Positions 1 through 5,335 of a stretch of 9,166 bases of DNA are shown here, piece after piece (the stretch's first letter is position 1; each line of letters begins with the position of its first letter). The stretch lies in contig JBIJDM010000106.1 of assembly GCA_044344145.1 (NCBI GenBank), positions 1 through 9,166 on the forward strand, written 5' to 3'. The DNA comes from JBAXGE01 sp044344145 (GTDB lineage Bacteria > Planctomycetota > Phycisphaerae > WQYP01). Position numbers and translations under genes: made by a program. Below the pieces are notes generated by a model, which saw only the letters and a list, made by a program, of their open reading frames with translations, did not search any database and was not told where the DNA came from.

Positions 1-1888
1 CCTTTTCAATTTCGTCCAGCAGCAGCACCGCATACGGACGCCGGCGGATACGCTCGGTCAACTGGCCGCCTTCTTCGTAACCAACATAGCCCGGCGGGGC
101 GCCGACCAGTCGGCTGACGTTGTGCTTTTCCATGTACTCGGACATATCAATCTGAATGATCGAGTCCTCATTGCCGAACATAAACTCGGCCAGCGCTTTA
201 CTGAGCAGGGTTTTGCCCACCCCCGAGGGCCCCAGGAACAGGAAGCAACCCATGGGCCGCTTGGGGTCTTTCAGACCCGAACGCGCGCGGCGGATCGCCC
301 GCGCCACAGCTTTGATGGCGTCATCCTGCGAGACCACACGTTTGTGCAGTTCGGTTTCGAGTTCGAGCAGACGCGAAGCCTCTTTCTTTTCCAGCTTCTT
401 GAGCGGTACGCCGGTCATCTTGCTGACCACTTCGGCGACCACTTCTTCATCCACCACGCCGTCCACGACCTTGGCGGATTCTTTCCACTTGCGCTGGGCC
501 TCTTCTTTTTCCTTGCGCAGATTCTCGGCCTGATCCCGCAACTCGGCGGCGCGTTCGTAATCGGCATTGCGCACAGCCTCATCTTTTTCGATGCTGAGTT
601 TTTCGATCTTGGCTTCGATATCCGCGAGGTTGGGCGGTTTGCTCATACTCTTGAGCCGCACCCGCGCCCCGGCTTCGTCAATGACATCAATGGCTTTGTC
701 CGGCAGACACCGGGCGGTGATGTAGCGCGTGGATAATTCCACCGCCGCCTTCAGGGCTTCTTCGGTGATCGAGACGCGGTGATGCGTTTCGTACCGGTCG
801 CGCAGGCCGCGCAGAATTTCCAGCGTTTCTTCCTTGTTGGGCGGTTCGACCATGACGGTCTGGAAACGCCGTTCCAGCGCGCCGTCCTTTTCGATGTACT
901 TGCGGTATTCGTCCAGCGTGGTGGCCCCGATGCACTGGATTTCACCACGGGACAGCGACGGCTTTAGCACGTTACTGGCGTCAATGGCGCCTTCAGCGCC
1001 CCCGGCGCCGACCAGCGTGTGCAATTCATCAATGAACAGAATGATATTGTGGGCCCGGCGCACTTCGTTCATCACGGCCTTGATACGTTCTTCAAACTGT
1101 CCGCGGTACTTGGTGCCCGCGACCATCATGGCCAGATCGAGTACGACAATGCGTTTATCGGCGAGAATCTCGGGCACATCATTGGAGATAATTTTCTGGG
1201 CCAGACCTTCCACAATCGCGGTTTTACCCACGCCGGCTTCGCCCAGCAGCACCGGGTTGTTCTTGGTGCGCCGGCAGAGGACCTGGATCACTCGTTCGAT
1301 TTCATTGCTGCGGCCAATCACCGGGTCCAGCGTGCCTTCCCGGGCCAGATCCGTCAGATCGCGGCCGAAGGAATCCAAGGCCGGCGTTTTGCTCTTGCCA
1401 CCTTTGGCCTGGGGATCACGCTGCTCGCCCGGGGCGGCTTCCGATTCCACGCCCGCGCCCAGCAGATTCAGCACCTCCTCGCGGACTTCTTCCAACTTCA
1501 GTCCCAGATTGATCAGCACCTGGGCGGCCACGCCATCTTTCTCGCGCAACAAGCCCAAGAGCAGATGTTCCGTGCCAACATAATTGTGGCCCAGATTCCG
1601 CGCTTCTTCGATGGCATATTCGATGACTTTTTTGGCCCGGGGGGTCTGGGGCAGCTTGCCCATGGTGACCATATCGGGACCGCTCTTGACCAATTTTTCG
1701 ACTTCCAGACGCACGCGGCGCAGGTCAATATCCAGATTTTTCAGGACAGTGGCGCCCACGCCGGAACCTTCCTTGACCAAGCCCAACAGGATGTGCTCGG
1801 TGCCGATGTATTCGTGGTTGAAACGCTGGGCTTCCTGGTTGGCCAAAGCCATGACCTTGCGGGCCCGATCGGTAAAGCGTTCGTACAT
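1..1888 (-). CDS. clpC: ClpC-type AAA+ ATPase/unfoldase subunit of Clp protease (3' end missing)
   Basis: ATP-driven unfoldase that threads substrates into the ClpP protease in the cytoplasm. The reading frame is open from ATG at 1886-1888 to the left edge, giving 629 residues of a family usually about 810-850 long. In order I see two Clp N-terminal repeats (about 4-65 and 79-140, each with a GTEH(I/L)LLGL core), D1 Walker A GEAGVGKT (216-223), D1 Walker B IDELH with D287/E288, a coiled UVR-like middle segment (about 427-462, with ERAAELRDQ), D2 Walker A GPSGVGKT (553-560) and D2 Walker B LLLDEIEK (D625/E626), where the window ends. The UVR motif and the short middle domain indicate ClpC rather than ClpB or ClpA. 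The start has a good Shine-Dalgarno AGAGGA (1896-1901) 7 bases upstream. Spot checks of several segments showed no frameshift. The adaptor-binding and ClpP-docking parts of D2 lie outside the window. Confidence 0.96.
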   Translation of the reverse strand, partial: MYERFTDRARKVMALANQEAQRFNHEYIGTEHILLGLVKEGSGVGATVLKNLDIDLRRVRLEVEKLVKSGPDMVTMGKLPQTPRAKKVIEYAIEEARNLGHNYVGTEHLLLGLLREKDGVAAQVLINLGLKLEEVREEVLNLLGAGVESEAAPGEQRDPQAKGGKSKTPALDSFGRDLTDLAREGTLDPVIGRSNEIERVIQVLCRRTKNNPVLLGEAGVGKTAIVEGLAQKIISNDVPEILADKRIVVLDLAMMVAGTKYRGQFEERIKAVMNEVRRAHNIILFIDELHTLVGAGGAEGAIDASNVLKPSLSRGEIQCIGATTLDEYRKYIEKDGALERRFQTVMVEPPNKEETLEILRGLRDRYETHHRVSITEEALKAAVELSTRYITARCLPDKAIDVIDEAGARVRLKSMSKPPNLADIEAKIEKLSIEKDEAVRNADYERAAELRDQAENLRKEKEEAQRKWKESAKVVDGVVDEEVVAEVVSKMTGVPLKKLEKKEASRLLELETELHKRVVSQDDAIKAVARAIRRARSGLKDPKRPMGCFLFLGPSGVGKTLLSKALAEFMFGNEDSIIQIDMSEYMEKHNVSRLVGAPPGYVGYEEGGQLTERIRRRPYAVLLLDEIEK

Positions 1889-1923
1889 GGTGGACTCCTC
1901 TAAGGGGCACGTAGTTCCGTAGC

Positions 1924-1953
1924 ATTCTATTGTTGCAGCACCGTCTTAATCAA
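1924..1953 (-). promoter_or_regulatory. Possible sigma70-like promoter for clpC
   Basis: Read leftward, TTGATT (1948-1953, 4/6 to the -35 consensus) lies 18 bases from TAGAAT (1924-1929, 5/6 to the -10 consensus). Transcription would begin near 1917, leaving a leader of about 28 bases that contains the clpC Shine-Dalgarno. The -35 box overlaps the plsC stop codon. This would let clpC be expressed apart from cmk-plsC, as suits a stress-response chaperone. I see no CtsR- or CIRCE-type operator. It is a consensus match only. Confidence 0.4.
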
Positions 1954-2705
1954 ACCTGCGCGGTTTCGGCCTCGAATCGGGCCCGGGAACGCGCCGCATG
2001 GGGCGACTGCAACGCCTCCTGCAACTCCAGCATTTTGACACGCAATAGCTGTGCCATTTCTTCGCCGGACAGATCTTTCAACACCTCGTACGGAATCGTA
2101 GGCCCATATCGTATCCGTAGCGAATGCCAATGCGGGAATTTTTGGCCCTTGGGCCAGGCTTCGAAACTGCCATCAATCACACAGGGCACCACCGGGACCT
2201 GGGCCATGCTGACAATCAAAGCAAACGACCGATGCAGCGGTTGCAGACTACCGTCTTCGGTGCGGGTTCCTTCGGCGAAAATATTCACCACATGTCCGGC
2301 CTTCAGACGTTCCACGCAATGCCGAATCGTTTGCTTGTCGCCGCGCCCGCGCTTGACTGGAAACGCGTTGACGTTTTCGAGAATGGTCTGCTTGAGCCCG
2401 CCCAAAAACAAAGTCTCACGTGCCATGTAATGAATTTCCCGCGGCGCGGTAATCCCCACGATCATCGGGTCGAGATAGCTCTGGTGATTCGACACCACCA
2501 ACACCCCGCCGGTACGCGGAAAGGACTTGATACCAGTGCGTTGGAAGCTGAACAGCGGGTAGAGCAAATGCATCAGCAACCAGCCACAGGTCCAGCCCAG
2601 ACCGTAGATCAAAGGCTGGTACCAACTCGTGCCCTGACCGCGAAAGACATAAGCCCGCGGGATTTTATAGGCATGTTCTTCGGGCTGGGCCGGCGACTCT
2701 TTCAT
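1950..2705 (-). CDS. plsC: 1-acyl-sn-glycerol-3-phosphate acyltransferase (PlsC/LPLAT family)
   Basis: Transfers an acyl chain to the sn-2 position of lysophosphatidic acid to make phosphatidic acid, the precursor of membrane phospholipids, at the inner membrane. The 251-residue protein has the family blocks in order: the catalytic HX4D motif in NHQSYLDP (H74, D79), FAEGTRTEDG with the substrate-binding EGTR at 145-148, and the block-IV sequence VPVVPCVI at 170-177. A hydrophobic stretch around 32-53 probably anchors it to the membrane. The length is normal for bacterial PlsC. Its ATG overlaps the cmk stop codon (ATGA, 2702-2705), so translation is probably coupled to cmk; the cmk-plsC pair is a common bacterial arrangement. 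FAEGTR replaces the more usual FPEGTR, a minor variation. Substrate specificity, including action on other lyso-lipids, cannot be read from the sequence. Confidence 0.92.
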   Translation of the reverse strand: MKESPAQPEEHAYKIPRAYVFRGQGTSWYQPLIYGLGWTCGWLLMHLLYPLFSFQRTGIKSFPRTGGVLVVSNHQSYLDPMIVGITAPREIHYMARETLFLGGLKQTILENVNAFPVKRGRGDKQTIRHCVERLKAGHVVNIFAEGTRTEDGSLQPLHRSFALIVSMAQVPVVPCVIDGSFEAWPKGQKFPHWHSLRIRYGPTIPYEVLKDLSGEEMAQLLRVKMLELQEALQSPHAARSRARFEAETAQV

Positions 2706-3376
2706 ACCGCTTTCCTTTCGATGTGTGCGGCCAGATGCGCGACCACTTCGGCAATGGTCATATGCGTGGTATCCACCACCAACGCATCCACTGGCCGGGC
2801 CAGCGGACCCACGCGGCGTGCCAGATCTGCATTATCGCGGCGCTGCATATCTTCGCGGACTTGTTCCAGTGATGCTGTCACACCCGCGCGGGCAAACTGG
2901 GCCACACGCCGGGCCGCGCGTTCGTTCACATCCGCATCGAGATAAAATTTATATTCCGCACCGGGAAAAACCACGGAGCCCTGATCGCGCCCTTCGGTCA
3001 CCAAACTGCCAAAATGACGCCCGATGGCCTGTTGTTGACTGACAAGATAGGCGCGAACTTCATCAAGACACGCCACCTGCGAAGTGAGCGCCGTAATTTC
3101 CGGGCTGCGAATTTCTGCGGACACGTCCTGTTGGTTCAGCAACACCGTCGGCGGATCACGGGTCCAATCAAAGCGAATCTCTATAAGAGGCAGATGATCA
3201 ATCACTAAATTCGCTTGCCCTGCCCAACCGTTTTTTTGCACATAAACCGCGATACTCCGATACATGGCCCCAGTATCCAGAAATGGTATCTGCAATTTTT
3301 TCGCCAATAGATTCGCAATAGTAGATTTTCCAGAACCCGCTGGGCCATCGATAGTTACAATCATTTTTCTATCCAT
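2702..3376 (-). CDS. cmk: (d)CMP kinase
   Basis: Phosphorylates CMP and dCMP to their diphosphates with ATP, feeding CTP/dCTP and CDP-diacylglycerol synthesis in the cytoplasm. The 224-residue protein has the P-loop GPAGSGKST (11-19), the acceptor-site motif DTGAMYR (34-40), the SAEIRSPEIT segment (86-95), GRDQGSVVFP (129-138, with R130 and D131), the lid-region motif RRDNADLARRVGPL (179-192) and the C-terminal VDTT (201-204). Length and motif order are standard. The start is ambiguous: ATG at 3374-3376 has a weak AGG 8 bases upstream (3385-3387), while the second Met (M5, 3362-3364) would give the common family N-terminus MIVTIDGPAG. I kept the upstream start. It is the first gene of the probable cmk-plsC-clpC operon. 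Confidence 0.95.
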   Translation of the reverse strand: MDRKMIVTIDGPAGSGKSTIANLLAKKLQIPFLDTGAMYRSIAVYVQKNGWAGQANLVIDHLPLIEIRFDWTRDPPTVLLNQQDVSAEIRSPEITALTSQVACLDEVRAYLVSQQQAIGRHFGSLVTEGRDQGSVVFPGAEYKFYLDADVNERAARRVAQFARAGVTASLEQVREDMQRRDNADLARRVGPLARPVDALVVDTTHMTIAEVVAHLAAHIERKAV

Positions 3377-3437
3377 CCAAAAAACCTATTTACCGAACGT
3401 TCAAGAAAACGCCTTGCATTATTTCCATGCACAGCAT

Positions 3438-3466
3438 AATGTACTACGTGTGCGAATCGGTGACAA
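3438..3466 (-). promoter_or_regulatory. Probable sigma70-like promoter for cmk-plsC(-clpC)
   Basis: Read leftward, TTGTCA (3461-3466, 5/6 to the -35 consensus) is followed after exactly 17 bases by TACATT (3438-3443, 4/6 to the -10 consensus). Transcription would begin near 3431, leaving a leader of about 55 bases before the cmk ATG. The -35 box lies in the loop of a perfect inverted repeat, so occupancy of that repeat would block RNA polymerase. Confidence 0.5.
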
Positions 3467-3475
3467 CGATTCGCA
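3451..3475. repeat. Perfect 9-bp inverted repeat around the cmk -35 box
   Basis: TGCGAATCG (3451-3459) and CGATTCGCA (3467-3475) are exact reverse complements separated by 7 bases. Those 7 bases contain TTGTCA, the predicted leftward -35 element of cmk. This geometry is typical of a repressor operator. As RNA, the same sequence would be the 5' hairpin of the candidate small RNA. Confidence 0.6.
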
Positions 3476-3500
3476 TCATAAACCTTGGTTCTCCCCTCCG

Positions 3501-3539
3501 GTGGGCGAAGCTCCTTTATGGCCTTCGCCCACTTTTTTT
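3501..3539 (+). terminator. Rho-independent terminator, rightward
   Basis: GTGGGCGAAG (3501-3510) pairs perfectly with CTTCGCCCAC (3523-3532) to form a 10-bp GC-rich stem with a 12-base loop. Seven T residues follow at once (3533-3539). On the opposite strand the hairpin is followed by CGGAGGGG with no T tract, so it works rightward only. No rightward gene precedes it within the window. Confidence 0.75.
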
Positions 3540-3632
3540 GTACTTATATGGATATGCAGATACGAATATCCTAACGCACGATTTCTACGCCTTTACAAAT
3601 AGTATTTTTAGAGCCAACTTCTCTGCTAACCA

Positions 3633-3647
3633 TACCCGATTCGGGTA
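3633..3647. repeat. 15-base palindrome, possible operator
   Basis: TACCCGA-T-TCGGGTA has 7-bp perfect arms around one central base, about 130 bases upstream of the 3D-domain gene. Its core CGATTCG is the same word found in the arms of the cmk operator-like repeat. The spacing suits a protein binding site better than a transcript hairpin. No regulator gene is visible nearby. Confidence 0.35.
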
Positions 3648-3725
3648 ATCTATGTGCCGGGCAGCGAGATGTACAAAAGCAATATTACGACCCGTAAATC
3701 GGTTGGTCAGTCAGGGATGACTAAG

Positions 3726-3799
3726 CCACGTTTTCGTACCCCGCGTCAGGACGCTGTGGGGTGACGCGAGGAACGCCGCTTGGTACGCTTTAAACGTGG
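3726..3799 (+). promoter_or_regulatory. Structured 5' leader over the start of the 3D-domain gene
   Basis: A long-range stem can form between 3726-3740 (CCACGTTTT then CGTACC) and 3782-3799 (GGTACG ... CGTGG), with up to 14 pairs and a small internal loop, enclosing the Shine-Dalgarno and start codon. Inside, two hairpins compete for the same bases. Hairpin A is ACCCC-GCGT (3738-3746) with ACGC...GGGGT (3751-3762); hairpin B is CGCGTC (3742-3747) with GACGCG (3763-3768), which reaches into the GAGGA ribosome site (3768-3772). Such exclusive folds are what a translational switch would show. I compared it by memory with the c-di-AMP (ydaO) and c-di-GMP riboswitches and found no convincing match. 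Confidence 0.35.
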
Positions 3800-4394
3800 T
3801 TTGACGAAGAACGATCGGCAAGATATTGCCCTCTTGATTGTATTACTGTCCGTTGGGTTCGCCTGCGTGGCCGGTTGGTACGGTCTGCCGGATATGCCCA
3901 GTTTGTGGTCCGTCGCCGGGGCCGCTCCGATGCCGCCTGCACCGATAGCTCAAACCGATGTCGCCCCAACTCCGATCATGCCCATTCCCCTGCCCACATT
4001 TATCACCCCCGCCAAGTCCAGCCCCGCTCCTGTTACCCCGCGCCTCGTTAAATTCAAGGGCGAAACCTACCGCTATGTGAAGACCCTGCGAATGCGTGTT
4101 ACCGCGTATGCCCCGGATGCCAAAAATTGCTGGCCCTATCCCGGCACCACCACGGCCTCGGGCAAGAGTGTCAAATTCAATGGCGGCCGGCTCGTGGCCG
4201 CCGATGCCCGATTACTGCCCTTTGGCGCTCTGGTGGCGGTGCCCGACTATAACAATGGCAATCCGGTCCCGGTTCAGGATCGGGGCGGTGCGATCAAAGG
4301 CCAGCGTCTGGATGTCCTGTTACCCACCGATGCCAGCGCCCAAGCGTGGGGCGTGCGCTACGAGTCCGTGGACATCTATTTGCCCGTACGGTAA
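3780..4394 (+). CDS. Membrane-anchored 3D-domain protein, probable peptidoglycan lytic enzyme
   Basis: Probably acts in the periplasm on peptidoglycan: the 3D domain is related to the catalytic double-psi barrel of MltA-type lytic transglycosylases and is found in YocH- and Rpf-like wall enzymes. The 204-residue protein has a basic N-terminus, one hydrophobic segment (about 15-33), a proline-rich linker (about 49-88), a KFKGETYRYVKTLRMRVTAY lead-in (91-110), TASGK (125-129) and the 3D core with AADARLLPFG (D142), DRGGAIKGQRLDVLLPT (D167, D178) and AWGVR (189-193). Those aspartates give the family its name. The start is TTG at 3780, backed by GAGGA at 3768-3772 with 7-base spacing; any later start would remove the membrane anchor. 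The enzyme activity is inferred from the family and has not been shown. Expression may be controlled by the folded leader. Confidence 0.85.
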   Translation: MVRFKRGLTKNDRQDIALLIVLLSVGFACVAGWYGLPDMPSLWSVAGAAPMPPAPIAQTDVAPTPIMPIPLPTFITPAKSSPAPVTPRLVKFKGETYRYVKTLRMRVTAYAPDAKNCWPYPGTTTASGKSVKFNGGRLVAADARLLPFGALVAVPDYNNGNPVPVQDRGGAIKGQRLDVLLPTDASAQAWGVRYESVDIYLPVR

Positions 4395-4490
4395 TTTTTT
4401 CTGCTACCGTTTCCTTTCCCGGCATAGTATCATTATCAAAGTTGTTTTGTCGCTGGCGGAGCCAGCGCGGCATTTTGTTCAGGATGAGCC
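4395..4490 (+). other. Short intergenic region with a 7-bp hairpin
   Basis: The hairpin is CGCTGGC (4451-4457), loop GGA, GCCAGCG (4461-4467), perfect but followed only by CGGCATTTTG, so it is a poor terminator. It could be a partial attenuator or an mRNA-stabilising stem between the 3D and amidase genes. The segment at 4420-4437 is AT-rich with -10-like TATCAT, but no -35 stands out. AGGA (4481-4484) is the amidase ribosome site. Confidence 0.4.
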
Positions 4491-5288
4491 ATGAACACAC
4501 CTCCACCACCGTCTAATCCCATACCCGAAACACCTGTGTTCAAATTACCCGCACTGAGCCGACGGCAGATCCTCATCGGCACCGGCTTGGCGGCGCTGGG
4601 CTTCATGCTCGGTTGCGAAAAAGAAAAACGTGATTCCGTGGTGGCGGAATTGCCCGAATGGACGCCTGATTACAGTTACATCCGCCGGCAGGCCAATGTC
4701 AGCGAGACCGGCGACTATGCCCCCAAGCAACCTAGCAACCTGCCCGTGAAACCGACCGTCCAAATCACCCCACCGGAAAACAACACCGGCATTATTCCCC
4801 GTTCCTATTGGGCTAAAGACGGGCCGGATATGAAACGTGTGGACCCGCTGGGCGAGGTTAAACTGATCACCTTCCATCACTCCGGCGACCCGAAGGTTTT
4901 TACCTCCAGCGATTTCTCCGAAACCGCCCATCATCTGGAAAGCGTCCGCGCTTACCATCGCAGCCGCAATTTCCAGGATATCGGCTATCACTTTGCCATT
5001 GATCGCGCCGGGCGCGTCTGGCAGCTACGGTCGCTGAAATATCAGGGCCAGCATGTCCGCTACAACAATGAAAACAATGTCGGCGTGGTGGTCATGGGTA
5101 ACTTTGATTTGCAGGACCCCACCGAAGCCCAGAAGAAGGCAATCCTCAGTTTTGGCATCATTTTGCGCAAGCAATTCAAGCTGCCCATCAAGCGGGTCTA
5201 TACCCATCAGGAAATCGTTTCCACCGATTGCCCCGGCAAAGGCATGCAACCTTATATGGTTCAGGTCCGCAAACAGGGACTGATTTAA
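4491..5288 (+). CDS. Tat-exported lipoprotein N-acetylmuramoyl-L-alanine amidase (PGRP / Amidase_2 fold)
   Basis: Zinc amidase expected to cut the bond between N-acetylmuramic acid and L-alanine of peptidoglycan outside the cytoplasmic membrane. The 265-residue protein begins with a proline-rich stretch, then a twin-arginine signal SRRQILIG (23-30), a hydrophobic core (31-40) and Cys42 in MLGC, suggesting Tat export plus a lipid anchor, although this lipobox is not ideal. The catalytic domain is about 100-260. Visible active-site residues, compared with T7 lysozyme and animal PGRPs, are H129 (ITFHHSG), Y166 (GYHFAI), H239 (YTHQE) and C247 (STDCPG), with T245 two residues before the cysteine as in amidase-active PGRPs. 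All expected zinc ligands are present, so it should be active. ATG at 4491 has AGGA 6 bases upstream. It lies 96 bases after the 3D gene; the two may act on the same wall. Confidence 0.9.
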   Translation: MNTPPPPSNPIPETPVFKLPALSRRQILIGTGLAALGFMLGCEKEKRDSVVAELPEWTPDYSYIRRQANVSETGDYAPKQPSNLPVKPTVQITPPENNTGIIPRSYWAKDGPDMKRVDPLGEVKLITFHHSGDPKVFTSSDFSETAHHLESVRAYHRSRNFQDIGYHFAIDRAGRVWQLRSLKYQGQHVRYNNENNVGVVVMGNFDLQDPTEAQKKAILSFGIILRKQFKLPIKRVYTHQEIVSTDCPGKGMQPYMVQVRKQGLI

Positions 5289-5300
5289 TCGGGTAACAAT

Positions 5301-5329
5301 TTGGCGAACGTGCCGCGAATCGCTAAACT
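5301..5329 (+). promoter_or_regulatory. Possible promoter giving a leaderless glycosyltransferase mRNA
   Basis: TTGGCG (5301-5306, 4/6) and TAAACT (5324-5329, 4/6) are separated by exactly 17 bases. Only six bases lie between the -10 box and the ATG at 5336, so transcription would start at or within a base or two of the start codon. This agrees with the lack of any Shine-Dalgarno sequence before that ATG. The spacer carries GCGAATCG (5315-5322), also present in the cmk promoter dyad. Confidence 0.4.
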
Positions 5330-5335
5330 CTGGCC

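Larger units (their letters stand above)
3447..3539 (+). ncRNA. Candidate small RNA ending at an orphan terminator
   Basis: A rightward intrinsic terminator at 3501-3539 has no rightward gene upstream of it, because cmk is on the other strand. A transcript starting near 3447 would be about 93 bases long, with a 9-bp hairpin at its 5' end (3451-3475), a short single-stranded link, and the terminator hairpin plus U7 at its 3' end. This is a layout typical of small regulatory RNAs. A possible promoter is TTGCAT (3414-3419), a 15-base spacer and CATAAT (3435-3440, 5/6), which is weak and short-spaced. The start is a guess, and the 5' hairpin may instead be a DNA operator for cmk. Confidence 0.28.
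3377..3779. other. 403-base divergent intergenic region
   Basis: It separates leftward cmk from the rightward 3D-domain gene. From left to right it contains an 8-base palindrome GAACGTTC (about 3394-3401), the cmk promoter with a dyad around its -35 box, a rightward intrinsic terminator ending at 3539, an AT-rich stretch (about 3541-3625) with no convincing promoter that I can fix, a 15-base palindrome (3633-3647), a small hairpin AGTCA-GGGA-TGACT in the 3705-3722 area, and the structured leader of the next gene. A rightward reading frame at 3427-3648 runs straight through the terminator hairpin, has no ribosome site and resembles nothing I know, so I do not call a gene here. Confidence 0.8.

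Noticed and set aside
1019..1903. Long rightward open frame of 294 codons, plus others at 122-736 and 834-1583
   Set aside because: They lie antisense to clpC, whose motifs are intact on the other strand. They lack ribosome sites and give low-complexity, His/Phe/Ala-rich or Ser/Arg-rich proteins typical of shadow frames in GC-rich genes.
3427..3648. Rightward 73-codon frame in the intergenic region
   Set aside because: It runs through the terminator hairpin, has no Shine-Dalgarno and shows no protein-like pattern.
3640..3780. Known riboswitch (c-di-AMP ydaO type or c-di-GMP GEMM type) upstream of the 3D gene
   Set aside because: GGGGTGA and the gene context recall ydaO, but the other conserved blocks I remember are absent. 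An Infernal search against Rfam would settle it.
4451..4467. Terminator after the 3D gene
   Set aside because: The stem is only 7 bp, and the four Ts come several bases later. I list it only as a hairpin.
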